Part shown: in pieces, positions 37,019-49,522 of the stretch
How the letters are laid out: each line of letters begins with the position of its first letter
Numbering within the stretch: the first letter of the stretch is position 1
Assembly: GCA_963920765.1 (NCBI GenBank)
Contig: OY987247.1
Location: forward strand, 16,836,471 to 16,900,470
Origin: Ulota crispa
Lineage: Eukaryota > Streptophyta > Bryopsida > Orthotrichales > Orthotrichaceae
Direction of reading: 5' to 3'
DNA: 64,000 nucleotides
Program-made: the position numbers and the translations under genes
The notes under the pieces: model-generated
The model's input: the letters and a program-made list of their open reading frames with translations, nothing else
What the model was told of the DNA's origin: nothing
Databases searched by the model: none

Positions 37019-39352
37019 TTTTTTTTTAATTTGGAATTTAATTAGAACTTTAATCAAACACTAATGTATGTAAAAACTTGTGTTTCTCAAATTGAGTACG
37101 TGCATTGTAGATACTAGTTACCATTTAGATATCTACATCATAGAATATATTGCCAAGCAAGGAACGTTAATCTTTATGATAAATATTGCAATCCAGTTCG
37201 ATCTCAAAGTAATATACGTTAAAAGTATTCTTTTGCCTATACATGGAAGATTCCAAGCACAAACATTTATGAAAATAATTTTAAAAAATCTTGAAAGAAA
37301 ATTGGTTTAAAATATAAAATAAAATCTCAAGTTTTTACTTTACATGATTTTCTTGGGATAATCTGAATCATTATCTTAGGCTTTATAATGAATTTATGAA
37401 CATAATATGGAATGCTACAAGAGTTATGGAACGGATGAGGTGTACACAAAGAAAAATACATATTTTTCTTTGATAAAAATCAAACGTTCAAGATACAAAA
37501 AAAAAGAAGAAAAAAAAGATAGAAGTTAACCTGGTAGTATATGTATATTTTATCTTATAATATTAATTTCAGTTGGTATTGTTTGTTGTGGTTCCAAAGT
37601 ACTTGCTCCCTGGCAATATAGGGTGGAAGATAAGTCATCATTTTCCAAATTCAATAAATAAAATGTGGGCACAGTATTTTTAGTTTATTATCCAACTTAT
37701 CTATAAAACCACAACCTACATTTTTTTTATTTGGACCAAATTTCTAAATTGAAGATTCTTATTGTGAATCACCTACATCTAATTGTCTGTCAATTTTATA
37801 GCACGTTTGCATTCAAAAGCTCAAATTGTTTGAAAGATTTTAAACATATTTTCATTTTTGTAAGTAGAAAATAGTACTTACAGTGAAAAGAATATACTCT
37901 TCGTTTACTATGGTATCACGAATTTTCTACATGCATTAGCAAGTATTCATTTAACCTTACTTAACTTTCAATAGTACAAAAAACAAACAATATGATTGTG
38001 GAAAGGAAGGAGTACAAACATATTTAGTTGACATGAATTCTTCTTTTGCTTTTGCATAAGAGCACATCACAAAAATGCAAAGGTAATAAAAACAAAATGT
38101 CAGTAACAAAATTTAGGTCTGTAGATTGATACCATTATTTAAGGAATGACAAATTATATGTCCAATCCAACTTTGTTATCTTAGAATATTTTACATTTTC
38201 ACATTGCATTTAAACCAGTATTTCAATTTGGTTTGGCGTTTTGCTTCATCTTCGATACATCTTCAATTGGTGACATGTTTTTGTATTCTAAGCTTTGATG
38301 TTGTCAATACTTCATTTGTTAAAACTTAAAAGAATATTATGTTTTTGAAAAGAAACACTTTTTATGATGTTATAGAAGGTATTTTTAATGATAGTGTCAA
38401 TAGTTGCATATTTTCATTTTTCAATCCAATCATCATTAACAAAACATTAAAAAAAACCCAATACTACCATTTTATTGTAAATAAGTATTCGTATATTTTT
38501 GATAAATAAAAATTGATATAGAAGTACGAGAAGCACTGAATGATAAATCGGATTCAAAGTTTGAATTGTGAGACATAAAATTGATGGTTTTAAAATAATG
38601 AATTTAGTATTATTTGACTTGTGAATATGATTATTTCAATGTGGAAAGAAAATAAATCTAATTGTTTATGATGTTTTGATTTTTTTTGATGACACGAGTA
38701 TTTTATTATCATTTATGAATATCACGTCAATAGCACAACTCTAAATAAATAATAGTTTGTATAAGAATTTTGTACATAATTATCAAGTTAGTATTGTTTA
38801 CATGTCATGCTACAAATTTTGACAAAAATAAGTAAAAAATAAAATAAAATTTGGATTGTTAGTACGTACAAAGTAAGTTTTTTAAAAATCATATTCTATT
38901 CTTGAAGTGCTCGCTGTTTTTGTTTGAAATTATTTACTATTCCATATTAAATACAATTTTATTTAAGTTGGATTGTTGAATTCACATCCAATTTGTGTTT
39001 AAAGTTATTGGATTGTTTCAATGCTTGCATATAACTATTTCCTTGATTAGAAACTCCAAAACCTAATCGATATTTGATTTTTCGAATTCAACTGATTTGT
39101 TTATTTAGAAGGAGACATTGTGAAACATGCAAATACGATGCTATGTACTATGAACAAAAGATTACAATCCATGCGGCATGCATCATAATCAATAAATTTA
39201 AGAGACATACAACATGATTATGCAAATTTTCAAAAGTTTTAGCAAACCCAAAAATATTACTTAACTTCAACTCATCAAGGCAATGTTAAAATTTGACAAA
39301 AAAAAAATTGTATTTATAGTTTTTTATTATTATATGTTGATTGATAAATTTA
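37019..39352. other. Very AT-rich, element-poor spacer
   Basis: I see no MITE ends or gene in this stretch. It may hold the promoter of the minus-strand gene. The ORF 37080-37310 shows no domain. Confidence 0.4.
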
Positions 39353-40072
39353 GGGAATTGATATATGCACACCCAAGGTTTGTTATATGTACACCTGGGG
39401 ATAAACTCTAGATATTTACTATCAACAAGTTGAATTTGAAAAATTTGAATTTGCATTTGGATTTAGAGACCTTGGTTTAGTCTAAAACCAAAAAGGAGGA
39501 TACAATTGAACAATGCCTAGTGGAAAAGCTTAGTTAGAGGGCAATTTATTACTTTTAACACCGTATTTGTTAAAAGGGGAAAACCATAGGTCCCATTTTT
39601 ATTTTCACCTAAATCCAAAAAGTCCCTCTTAATTTAATTAAGGAGTCACGTGAAACCTGCTTAATGAAACTTTTGTCCAAATTTCCAAACTTCTGTTCAA
39701 AATTTCAAACTTTTTGTCCAAAAAGAGCTTATTTTTGGATGATATATATCTCATTTCATTGGAAAATAGTCAACGGATTCCCAATTCAGTGATTATGACG
39801 TTCTCATAAGAAAAAAAAGCCAAAAGTTCTAATTTGTAAGAATGGTACCCTTTTAACAAATATGGTGTTTTTTACCCTTGTTTGTAAAAAAAACTAAACT
39901 TTTATAATGAGCGTTGTTCAATTGTGTCCTCCTTGTTATACACTAATTTGAGGTCTCTAAGTCCAAATGTGAACTCAAATTTTCCAAATTCAACTTGCTG
40001 ATGATGAATATCTAAAATTTACCCCCCTACGATGTATATATAACAAACCCCTGGTGTGCATATTCAATTCCC
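39353..40072. mobile_element. DNA transposon with GGGAATTGAT ends and 8-bp duplication
   Basis: It is 720 bp. Ends GGGAATTGATATATGCACACC and GGTGTGCATATTCAATTCCC are flanked by a perfect TAAATTTA duplication (39345-39352, 40073-40080). Terminal bases resemble the foldback at 43329. An inner inverted pair (39430-39520 and 39900-40010) is also homologous to 26720-26830. An 8-bp duplication fits hAT; a 9-bp Mutator-type duplication with one mismatch is the alternative. Confidence 0.8.
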
Positions 40073-40080
40073 TAAATTTA

Positions 40081-41002
40081 TTGTGTCATAATGTATTTAT
40101 GCAAACGTGTATGAAAATACCTATATTGATTTCGAAAGTTCCAAAAGCTAAAACCATATAAACATTTGTGACATGCTTAATCTACATTTCATAACAATTC
40201 ACAATGACAAACTTGTTGCTACGCATCCCTCATAAATATAGTGTCCTTTTTAAAACCATAAAAATTTCGCTTACTTACCCAACAAGGTTTCAATGTAGAA
40301 ATAATAATCATAATCTAATTAATAAACTTAGCTTTATACTGAGAGATTGTAGAGTAATCACTTTGACCAGTCACTTTGATTGGATAAGATGGAGAATATG
40401 GTTTGAGATTAAGATTACATGAAACCCAAACTACTTGGACAAGAAAGATAATCAAATTGTTTATCTTTGTAATTCTAAAGTTGGCCAAAAGATTATGCCA
40501 TTTCTTACTCACGGCCAAAGAAGCTTTCGTTTATTATTTGTTGTTTTTGGTTTCCACCACGTAGGAATAAGCTTAAAGAAGTTTGGAAGATCACGAAGCT
40601 TTATGTTCCACATATTTTCATTCCTTCAGTTACTCAAATGGTAGGCGTTAAAGTATAAGAATAATGCAAAGGTTAAAATTTTAGCAAAAATACTCCAAAC
40701 TCATTAGTTCCATTTTGAAGATGGTTTCAGGGATGGTTTACCTCGTGATTCACATTCTAACTCTACAATATGTAATTCAAATTACATCTCAATTTTTTGG
40801 ATTGTAAGAAGGAACAAAAAAAACACCAAAAACGCTTAAAGCTTTCGTGCAAAATATATTAGCGGGACTTCGTTTCCAAGTTGAATGCCCATTATTGTTA
40901 AACCTAGCATTTGGAGCAAAACTCTTCCTTCTTGACGTAAAAACTCAAAAAATGTTGTAATAAATGCATTTCTAAGTGAATCCAGAGCTAGAAAATAATG
41001 AG
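40081..41002. other. AT-rich spacer
   Basis: No gene or element ends are recognised. Confidence 0.4.
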
Positions 41003-41005
41003 AAG

Positions 41006-41149
41006 CACTAGAAAAAACATGTGTCCTAGACAACTAGTTCACAACAACTATAAATATCTCAAACATCTATATAAGGACTCAGTTATGATTGTTTAGGATA
41101 TTTATAATCATTGTGAATTAGTCGTTTAGGACACATTTTTCTTCTAATG
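41006..41149. mobile_element. CACTA-type MITE with 3-bp duplication
   Basis: This 144-bp element begins CACTAGAAAAAACATGTGTC and ends GACACATTTTTCTTCTAATG, with AAG on both sides (41003-41005, 41150-41152). CACTA ends plus 3-bp duplication are diagnostic of CACTA elements. The arms extend inward, making a hairpin. Confidence 0.8.
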
Positions 41150-41527
41150 AAGCAAGAAGTTCCACTCTTTCAACCTCTTCACCAATCAAATTTTGAATTC
41201 ATTACAATTTGGGAAAACCCCAACCTCAAAGAGCGCTAGAGTTCAAAATGTGGATAATAGATGACTTCAAATGTGTAGTGCAAGAGCTGCGGGAAATAGA
41301 TGAAGCACACCCACTTATGCTTAGGAAAAAAAACTAATATATACTTTAACTAAACGACTAATTATATCATTGCATGCTTCATGACTTCGTGAAAGGCTCA
41401 GAATCATTAGAGATTTAAGAAAGAAAAAACTTCAAAATTGAAGAACCAGGTGTTGGAGTCTTTCTAAGTGATAGTTTACCTTGCCTCGGAAGCCCTAGAT
41501 TTCATCCCCTTGCACTTGCAGTAGGGA

Positions 41528-42167
41528 TTAACCTCTCAATGCCCATGCACTTTCCGGAGTATCTCAGAATTTGTTCTTGAATGAACAAAATGTCAACATT
41601 TTGATAAGTTGCATCAATTTAAAAAAAATTGTAACCGGACAAATTTAAAGTAGATATGTTAAAGATCACATAGGAAAAGAAAACACAACAATATCATTTA
41701 TGAATTGAAATATTATAACATTTGATCAAGAGGGTGTTAAAATTGTGGAAGTGATTTGAAGTCTTTCAATCCTCTTTTCACATCTCAAATTTCAAATTGA
41801 GGATACCTAAAAAATATGAGTATGTAAAGTACAACATGTGCAACCCTAATCAATTTATGACTTCTTAAAATATACTCTACAACTTTTTAAATTAAGTTTT
41901 CAATGTGATTGTACTTTAGGCTCATTTCCAAGAACTCTTAACACTAGAAAGTGAAGATTTGCAATGGACACCCTTGCACAAAATCTTAAATAGAAAAATC
42001 ATAATTAGTCATTTTCAAAATCAGATTTTTGATACTAAAACAAGACTTCAACAAGAACTTAAAAAATTAAAAAAAAAACATTGTAATTAATCATGAAGAA
42101 AATTTAAGCATCCCAAATTACAAACAAGAAGGGACAGTTTTGGTCCCCTTGGGCCTTGAGAGGTTAA
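41528..42167. mobile_element. TTAA element, family B copy 3 (inverted)
   Basis: It is 640 bp, with ends TTAA CCTCTCAATGCCC and GGGCCTTGAGAGG TTAA. Its interior matches B1 and B2 in reverse orientation. Confidence 0.9.
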
Positions 42168-43096
42168 GGGGCAACTTTCATGATGGCTTGAAAGTCATAA
42201 AACTCAAAACCAACAATTAATTTTATGTTGAAAAGTAGTTTGTTATTTTTGGGTTTTACAATTCTAAGTCAGCATGGAAGTTTGTTCTAAAAACCAACTT
42301 CCATGCTACATTGAAATTAGAGATTTATGAAAGATACAAAATAATTACAAAGCCATCTATGGAAGTGTGGTAGAAAACTACAAAATTAGCAATTGGAAAT
42401 GGTGTTTTGACAAATCTTTTGCAAGAAGCACAAGAATAATGGGTTGTGAGTTTTTTGAAATCAGAAAATGCTAATCACTAAGACCAATACCAATGCAACA
42501 TGGAAGTCAGCTCTTAGTCCCAAATGAGAAAAAAATTGTATCTAAGGAAATTTTATCCAAATTCTAGTTTTCACAAATTTGGAGGTCTAGTTTCCATTTC
42601 TCTTTGTAATATGCCTAGTCATAGAGCTTTGCCAATGCACCATTCCAAATGAATCACTAAGTAAATTACCGTATCTTTTGCTTGGTGTAAAGTTAGAACT
42701 TGTGATTACTATCATTAGCAGCGCATGAAAAAATCTTTGAATAACCGCAATAGTTATTGATTTGGAAACTAAGACAATCAATATAGAGCCCATTGAAAGC
42801 AAGGTGAAAGACAAGTTTTTTTTGTTGAGCCACCCCAAATCTTGCTCAAAAATAAAAATCCATGGCAATAGCACAACAAACTTTGTTGCCATGATTTTTT
42901 TTTTCTTAAACAAGATTTGAAGTAACTCTACAAAGAAAACTATCTTTTACCTTATTTTCAATGGGTTCTGTATTAGGTGTCTCATTTTTGAATCCAAAAG
43001 TTCTTGTGATTATCCAAAGAAGATTTTCATGCACTTCTAATGACAATAATCACAAGTTCTAATTTTACACCAAACAAAAGATGGTGATTTTTTTTA
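42168..43096. other. AT-rich spacer with a local inverted repeat
   Basis: About 50 bp near 42668-42720 recur inverted near 43030-43083. No gene is recognised; the minus-strand ORF 42587-42913 has no recognisable domain. Confidence 0.4.
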
Positions 43097-43328
43097 CAAT
43101 AAATATTGCATTTAGTTTTCTGGTAACAATTAGGTTGCCCTACCTTAAAAAGTTATCTTATAAATCATTGCTTAACCGTTTGGAGGCGCATGCAACTCTT
43201 TAGATATTCACATGGTTTATGACTTGGATGTCACTAATTTGTTTTCAATAACTTTGTTATTGTCAAGCCCTTTAAAATTTGTCTGTTGCAACAATTATTG
43301 ATGAAATTTATTGTTGTATCAATATGTG

Positions 43329-43746
43329 GGGAATTGATACATGTAGCCCCCTTCTTGACTATTCTACCACACCCTACTATATATGGTCAATATTTACAAT
43401 ATTAAAATAGGTGTGGACCACAAGAAAAACATCACTAATTTGAAAATACAACTTGACATAGAAGTTGCAACTTTAATTTTGTTTTTTAGCTTTAGATCCC
43501 ACTCATAGTGTCTATTAAAAAAAATTAAATTATGTTTAGTTTAATTTAGATTTTTTTAAATTGATACTACGAGCGGGATTAAAGGTTGAAAAAAAAAAAA
43601 AAACTACATCTTCTATGTCAATTTGTATTTTCAAATTAGTGATGTTTTTCTTGTGGTCCACACCTATTTTAATATTGTAAATATTGACCATATATAGTAG
43701 GGTGTGGTAGAATAGTCAAGAAGGGGTGGTACATGTATCAATTCCT
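43329..43746. mobile_element. Mutator-like foldback element with 9-bp duplication
   Basis: It is 418 bp with arms of about 200 bp. Ends GGGAATTGATACATG and CATGTATCAATTCCT are flanked by CAATATGTG on both sides (43320-43328, 43747-43755). The loop lies near 43526-43540. Arms are nearly identical. Confidence 0.9.
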
Positions 43747-43783
43747 CAATATGTGTTTTTATAGTGTAAAATGTGGAGCAATC

Positions 43784-44933
43784 TTAACCCTTTAAAGACC
43801 ACACACATTTTCTCAAAATCCACTAGAAACCGGGGCAATAAGATTAGATGTGCATTTGAAACAAATATGGACCCAATTTGAATAATCAAACCGTACAAAT
43901 GTGAAGGGCACCTTGCTAGTTGCAATGTATCAAAATTTCAGCTAGATCTACCGTTGGAGGTGAAATATTATAATGATTGAGTGAGCCGTATATGGAAAAT
44001 CTTTAGTTTTTCATGCTTGTGTGGTTTTGAATGTCAACCCTTCATGCAAGCTTTGGTTAAGAAGAGCCTTACATTTCTAAAAAGTAGGGTTTACCACCTT
44101 TCCAACAAGACTAGTTTCACTCAAAATAGACAAAAATAGCAATCACAAGGTGTAGCTAAGTGGACAAAAAGGGTCAAAAATCCCATTTTCTTTACTACCC
44201 TAAAACGGTTCTACAAGGAATTTGATCATTGTTATGAAAAATCCGATTGGTGAAAGCAATCAAGAATTGGCCTTAAATGTAGGATGAACTTTTTTTAACC
44301 CTTAAAGGACCAAGGAGCCCTTTGCGACCAATACAATATTTGGTATTTTCTTGTATTTGGAATGCATCCACACCTTTACTACATTTGAGATCAACAAATA
44401 AGTTAGAATATAGATCAATGCGGTTCTAGTGAGCTAGTCAAGATCTCAAATTAAAACTTTTTATTGGTAGCAAATGCTAGTTATACTGCAACATATATAC
44501 TATGTAATACATAGAGCGGTCCTTTAAGGGTTAAATAAATTGATAGCATCATTTCAATGGATTCTCAAATAGTACAATTGTACAACTACCATATAGAGAA
44601 ACAATACAAGCGCATTCCTTGAGCAATTTGAAATTTTTTAAGATTGCACAATTGAAACATGACATTCTTCTTGGATGTTTGATGTATAGTGTTGTTGCTT
44701 TGATCCATCTTTAACCAAATATGGGTACATATTTTGAGGCCATGATGTATAAACACCATAATTGATCAACTCCCATATCCGATTCCATTGTTGTTTTTTG
44801 AGTTGGATGCAAAATTCTTGTGATCACAAGCAATCTTCAAGATCATTTTCCAAATTGTTAAACGATTTTTTTATATAGGCCAAAACCTACTCTCCCGAAC
44901 CAAAATATGGTTCGGTGGTCTCTAAAGGGTTAA
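43784..44933. mobile_element. TTAA element, family A copy 2, with nested family D
   Basis: It is 1150 bp including a nested element. Ends TTAA CCCTTTAAAGACCAC and GTGGTCTCTAAAGGG TTAA are well preserved. Interior matches A1 (10588-11480) in reverse orientation. Confidence 0.9.
44295..44534. mobile_element. TTAA element, family D copy 2, nested in family A
   Basis: It is 240 bp, with ends TTAA CCCTTAAAGGACCAAGG and CGGTCCTTTAAGGG TTAA. It is collinear with the MORC intron copy (2893-3132). Confidence 0.9.
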
Positions 44934-45320
44934 TGCAACATTTAGGGTAGTGAGTCATTTGCAATGGTGCATTGTCGATGCTTTCAATCACGCCACGTGG
45001 ATCTTGAGAGTTATCCCTGTAATGAAAACCTATAGAACTCTAAGTCAACTTGCTTGGCCAGTTGGCCCCAACTACCCCCAATATAAGTTAGTGTTGTTGT
45101 ATTAGCTTTCAGATCTTCGGGGCAATCCAGGCAAAAGCCAAGAGCCAAAAGCCCTAAAAATTCCCAGTCTAAAAGATTTTCCTTCTTTGGAAACAAACTG
45201 ATTACCGTAGTTAGGTAGTTCCGTAATTGGATAATCAAGTCAAAATCTCATTATTGCCCTGTTCTTACCCTGGGCCTCCCAACATGGGGCGACATTTCAC
45301 TGTAAAAGTGGAGGTCCTAA

Positions 45321-45775
45321 GAGCATCTCCACCGGTTGCTCTGGCTTGCTCAAAGTGTATGAAAAGTAATCAGGTCCCTCTCAGGCTCCTCTCAAATTTT
45401 TTTAGGGTCCTTTCCATGTGGAGTCGGGGGCCGGTCAATTTAATAAAAAATGATCGATAACTGATTTGATCGGGGTTTGGAAAGATTATCTATCATATTT
45501 TATTAGATTGATCGGCCCCCGACTCCACATGGAAGGGGGCCCTTACTTGGCGAGTTTAGCAAGTCACTCTCCAAACCACTATTCATGCACTATTCACCTT
45601 AAGTTTAGTGAGCTTTATTCTCTACTTCCCTAAATAAATGGTCAATTGCTTATTTATGGAGTGTATTTGAATGTAAGGCCACCTTTTTAAAGAGCATGGG
45701 TGGAGATTGCAAGCCTTTAGGTCTTGCCAAACCCGATGGAAAACTTTGAGCGAGTCTCAACCGATGGAGATGCTC
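45321..45775. mobile_element. MITE with GAGCATCTCC ends and nested PIF-like hairpin
   Basis: The ends GAGCATCTCCACCGGTTG and CAACCGATGGAGATGCTC are flanked by TAA on both sides. A second copy is at 61992-62295. The GAGCATCTCC end is a common plant MITE terminus. It contains the hairpin 45405-45542. Confidence 0.85.
45405..45542. mobile_element. PIF/Harbinger-like hairpin MITE, nested
   Basis: It is 138 bp with TTA on both sides. Ends GGGTCCTTTCCATGTGGAG and CTCCACATGGAAGGGGGCCC are inverted repeats; related to 17780-17938. Confidence 0.85.
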
Positions 45776-45778
45776 TAA

Positions 45779-46560
45779 TTCCAACACTTTGACACATCTA
45801 AATGGACTAAATGTGTTTAAATTGACAGAAAAATGTTTGAAATTGACAAAGAAACGTCCCAAGTAACATATCCAAATTGACAATAGATGACCAGATTGAT
45901 AGCGTTCCGTGCAAGTCTTGAAAGATCTCATCGGTTGAGAGGTAAAAATAAGGGTCCTGAAGTGATGGAACCAAAAAACTAGAATTTTGTTTCAAAAGTA
46001 TAACTTAGCAAACATGGAAATCCAATTTGAGCGCCAAATTTCAGTATTTTTTAAAAGTTTGTTTAATAACCCTTAATCATTACATGCACACACATACACA
46101 CGTGCATACAGCTACACTTATACATATGTATCATGATCTTATATTATTTGAATTTGGATTTTACGGAGTCGGTATATGGAAACATAGTGTAGACCATACC
46201 CCAGAAGTGCACACAATGTCTTGAATTTTGAGATTTGCTAATCCTCAAAGCCTAAACATTTGCGGCCCAAAATTTGGAGTTAATAACTTCACACTATGTC
46301 TTACATCTAGATGTCCATGCTTTCAATAAGGCATACATTCTAAAACTCTTTGAAATCTTGATGCCAAAGAAGTGAGACTTTGTTCCAAAAGATGAGTCTA
46401 ACAATAACAACAAAAAATCAGGAATCCAACCCCAAAACCAATCCCCACGATTTTTTATGCATGAAACATCCAAACCATTTCTTTTGCATGAAATATTCTA
46501 ACCATTTTTATTTTAATCCATGTATCCACTTCTGTCCTACCGCAACTAAGAAAATGGATT
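45779..46560. other. Spacer without recognised gene
   Basis: No element ends or convincing ORFs are seen. Confidence 0.4.
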
Positions 46561-47048
46561 TTAACCCCTAAAGGACGGAGTGTGCCGCTGCGACCAGTAG
46601 AATGCGAGGTATTTTTCTTGTATTTTTTTTGTATTTGGAATAGATTCACACTTTTACTGCATTTGAGATCAACAAAGAAGTTGGAGAATAGATCAAACGG
46701 TTCTAGTAAGCTATTTGAGATCCCAAATTAAAACTTCTTACTGGTAGCAAATTTTGGTTATATGGCAGCGTATATACTATGCCCTATTGTCCTTTAACCC
46801 CTGAGCGCCCAAGGGGCTAGAATATGGCCTCTTGATTTTGAAAAATTTCAAGGTTTGACCATTATAATTTTTTCAATAATATGGTGGAAGGACATGTCCC
46901 TTTCTGTGAAGCTCCAAGCATATGTTCCCTACCAATCAGTATAATCAATCTATGTGGATTTCTTTTAGGTGAAAATTTGATAGGAATGAATTCCAAAGGG
47001 TTTGGGTCTGAGCAAACTTGTGCTGGGTGCTCACGGGTTAAAGGTTAA
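46561..47048. mobile_element. TTAA element, family D copy 3, split by family E
   Basis: The left end is TTAA CCCCTAAAGGACGG. The right end is interrupted 11 bp before its finish: GTCC TTTAA, then E2, then AGG TTAA. Joining the two sides gives GTCCTTTAAAGG-TTAA, the expected family D terminus. Confidence 0.85.
46794..47041. mobile_element. TTAA element, family E copy 2, nested in family D
   Basis: It is 248 bp, with ends TTAA CCCCTGAGCGCCC and GGGTGCTCACGGG TTAA. It was inserted at a TTAA belonging to the right terminus of D3. Confidence 0.9.
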
Positions 47049-47287
47049 ATAGGGTATTAAATTGGGACTTGTACCCTTAAGAAGTGGGATGTGGGCAGCT
47101 CCACCTCCCACATCTCTTTAACTCTTGAACGGCCCAAAAGTCCTTTGCGGCCGTATATATGGTCATAGGTACAAAAGTATTTGAGTTAGAGGTTTTCCAA
47201 ATCTTTTTATGCACCCACCATCATACAACCCTTCAATATGTATAGTTGTAACACTTAATTTCTAGTTGATTCAAACTTCTGAATATT

Positions 47288-47487
47288 NNNNNNNNNNNNN
47301 NNNNNNNNNNNNNNNNNNNNNNNNNNNNNNNNNNNNNNNNNNNNNNNNNNNNNNNNNNNNNNNNNNNNNNNNNNNNNNNNNNNNNNNNNNNNNNNNNNNN
47401 NNNNNNNNNNNNNNNNNNNNNNNNNNNNNNNNNNNNNNNNNNNNNNNNNNNNNNNNNNNNNNNNNNNNNNNNNNNNNNNNNNNNNNN
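47288..47487. other. Assembly gap (200 N)
   Basis: Exactly 200 N, probably a placeholder of unknown true length. All ORFs crossing it are artefacts. Confidence 0.99.
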
Positions 47488-47898
47488 ACAAAGATGCAAA
47501 GTGCATGCCCATATCCAAATATCCAAATATAAAATATCAAGCACCCTTCTTAACAAGTATCCCAACAAAGTAATGAAGAGTAGCATTGTGATGAAGACAA
47601 TTATTGTTTTTGGGTTTTCTTTCATGAGATGTAAGAGAACCAAAATGATGATGCATTAGGGTTACCAATTGATTTGTGAGATATTGATATTTTACAAAAA
47701 GAGAATGTGTTTTGATGATCTAATTGAAGGTGCTAAACAATTTGTATGGAATTGGACTCAATTATCATTTGCAGCAGCTCTAGATTCTCAAACTCCAACA
47801 AACCTAACAAGACTCCAAAATATGGAATCCTTCGACTTGCTGATGAAGGCCCAACTTGACATGAGCTAATAGCAATGAGAAACTAAGTTTGCGGCGTT

Positions 47899-48143
47899 GC
47901 AACCCCGAAAGGATGTTGCCTACCAAAAGTGTTGTCTGTATTTGTACAATACTCATTTAATACTTGAAGAAACTATTTAATGAAAAACGCCTAAAATTTC
48001 CCAAAAAATCTTAGTTGACCAATAATATGTTTATGACTTGACTTGAAATTTACAACTCCAATAGAATTCATATGCTATTCAAATACCTCATCCGTATACA
48101 ACACAAGAGTTTGTATACAAAATAACATCCTTTAGGGGGTTAA
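47899..48143. mobile_element. TTAA element, family G copy 2
   Basis: The ends CCCCGAAAGGATGTTGCC and ACATCCTTTAGGGGG are inverted repeats. TTAA is kept on the right and changed to GCAA on the left. Collinear with G1 (25543). Confidence 0.8.
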
Positions 48144-48588
48144 CAATAGGAACAAAGACTTGCTTCCGTACATAAAGAGGGCAAAGAAACGGATCCACGC
48201 AACTGGAGCCCATCACGGCCATGTCCATGAGTAACCTACAAGGGGTGGACGATGTTGGGCCAAAGGCACATTCTGCTTCTCAAATCTTCATTATGGTCCT
48301 ATTGAATGAGGTTGAGCAAAAAGCTAAGGTACAAGGACTTCCTTCAAGGTCATATCACTTTATACTAGACACTTTTTTTGGATACTTACAATTGACTCCC
48401 AACAAGGTCTAATTATTTAGCTGTACACCAAAACCATCTTAAAACATAAGAAATAGTCCAAGAACATCAGTTAAATGTAATGTGCAAAAGTAAGGAAAAA
48501 TTAAGATTGAATTGGTAGATTTTTAAATATCTATCTAAAGTATGTTGTCCTTGTGTCAAGCACTTCATAGTGAACAACCATTTATTTA

Positions 48589-49522
48589 TGAACCCCTAAA
48601 GGTCCAAGGGGTGTTTTCACCAGAAGCTGTTTTTCAATATCTTGATGTGAATTTTAATTTGAAGATTATTTTTGAAACTTCAACCATACAAAATTGTAGT
48701 AAAATATTTTAGTATCAGAGTGCAAAAAATTTCAGCCCATTTGACCACACGGATTAATAGATTATAGCATTCAAAATTTACAAAAAAATAAAAGATTGTC
48801 CCTATCCAATTGGGTCAACAGACTTTGAGCCTCTTTGGAGTCAAATTTTTAGTCAACATGAATTAATTTTTTGTTTTGTTGATATCTAATTCTTGTTATA
48901 TACATTCATGAAAAGTTTCAAGAGAAAATTATGAATCTGGCTTACTCTAAATTGCCCTGCACTATAAGGAGGTTAAGTGAATTGGCAGTACATTAGTCAT
49001 TCTTTCATGATTTCTTATGCACTCAGGACATTTTTTATTTGAAACTTAAATGGTGAAAAGTTAGAGACAAACATTTGGAATGTTTATAAAAAATTCAAGA
49101 GCTTTGGGTTTATAGATTGAAAGATAATAGGCCCTAAAGTTAGAGGAAAACATTTTTTCTTGAAACCCCCCAAATATAGTTAACAAAGTTTGACTCCCTT
49201 TAGAATGTGATGTGACACCTCAAATTTTTTTTTGACAATTGTACACAATGTCTTTTTAGTTACATACTTGCCGAATTTCAAAAGTTAATGAGAGTCTTAG
49301 CATAAGATTCTTGAAAGATGCCCAAGCTGCCCAAATTCCTTTGGGTAGCATAGATTTTGAATTGAGTATCTGATTGGGGAAAAATTTATATTTCCACTTG
49401 GGGGATATATATTTACATCTTGTGTAACAATTTTGAGAACATCTAATAAAAATTAACTCCATATGACCCTACCCAAGTTCTCAAGTAACTGTTGCACAGA
49501 CACTTGAGCCTTTAGGAGTTGA
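48589..49522. mobile_element. TTAA element, decayed family C-type copy 5
   Basis: The left end is TGAA CCCCTAAAGGTCCAAGG and the right end is CTTGAGCCTTTAGGAG TTGA, so both target copies have single changes. The interior is diverged; assignment rests mostly on the ends. Confidence 0.5.

Larger units (their letters stand above)
43097..44952. mobile_element. Family K element, copy 2, split by two insertions
   Basis: The left part (43097-43328) and pieces at 43756-43783 and 44934-about 44952 match K1 (3844-4164) and K3 (57408-57682) in order. It is interrupted by the foldback 43329-43746 and by family A copy 2 (43784-44933). The right boundary is approximate. Confidence 0.65.

Noticed and set aside
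45011-45238. A 75-aa minus-strand ORF
   Set aside because: No domain, no splice context, and composition like the surrounding spacer.
47233-47643. ORFs with long runs of X
   Set aside because: They span the 200-N assembly gap and have no support.
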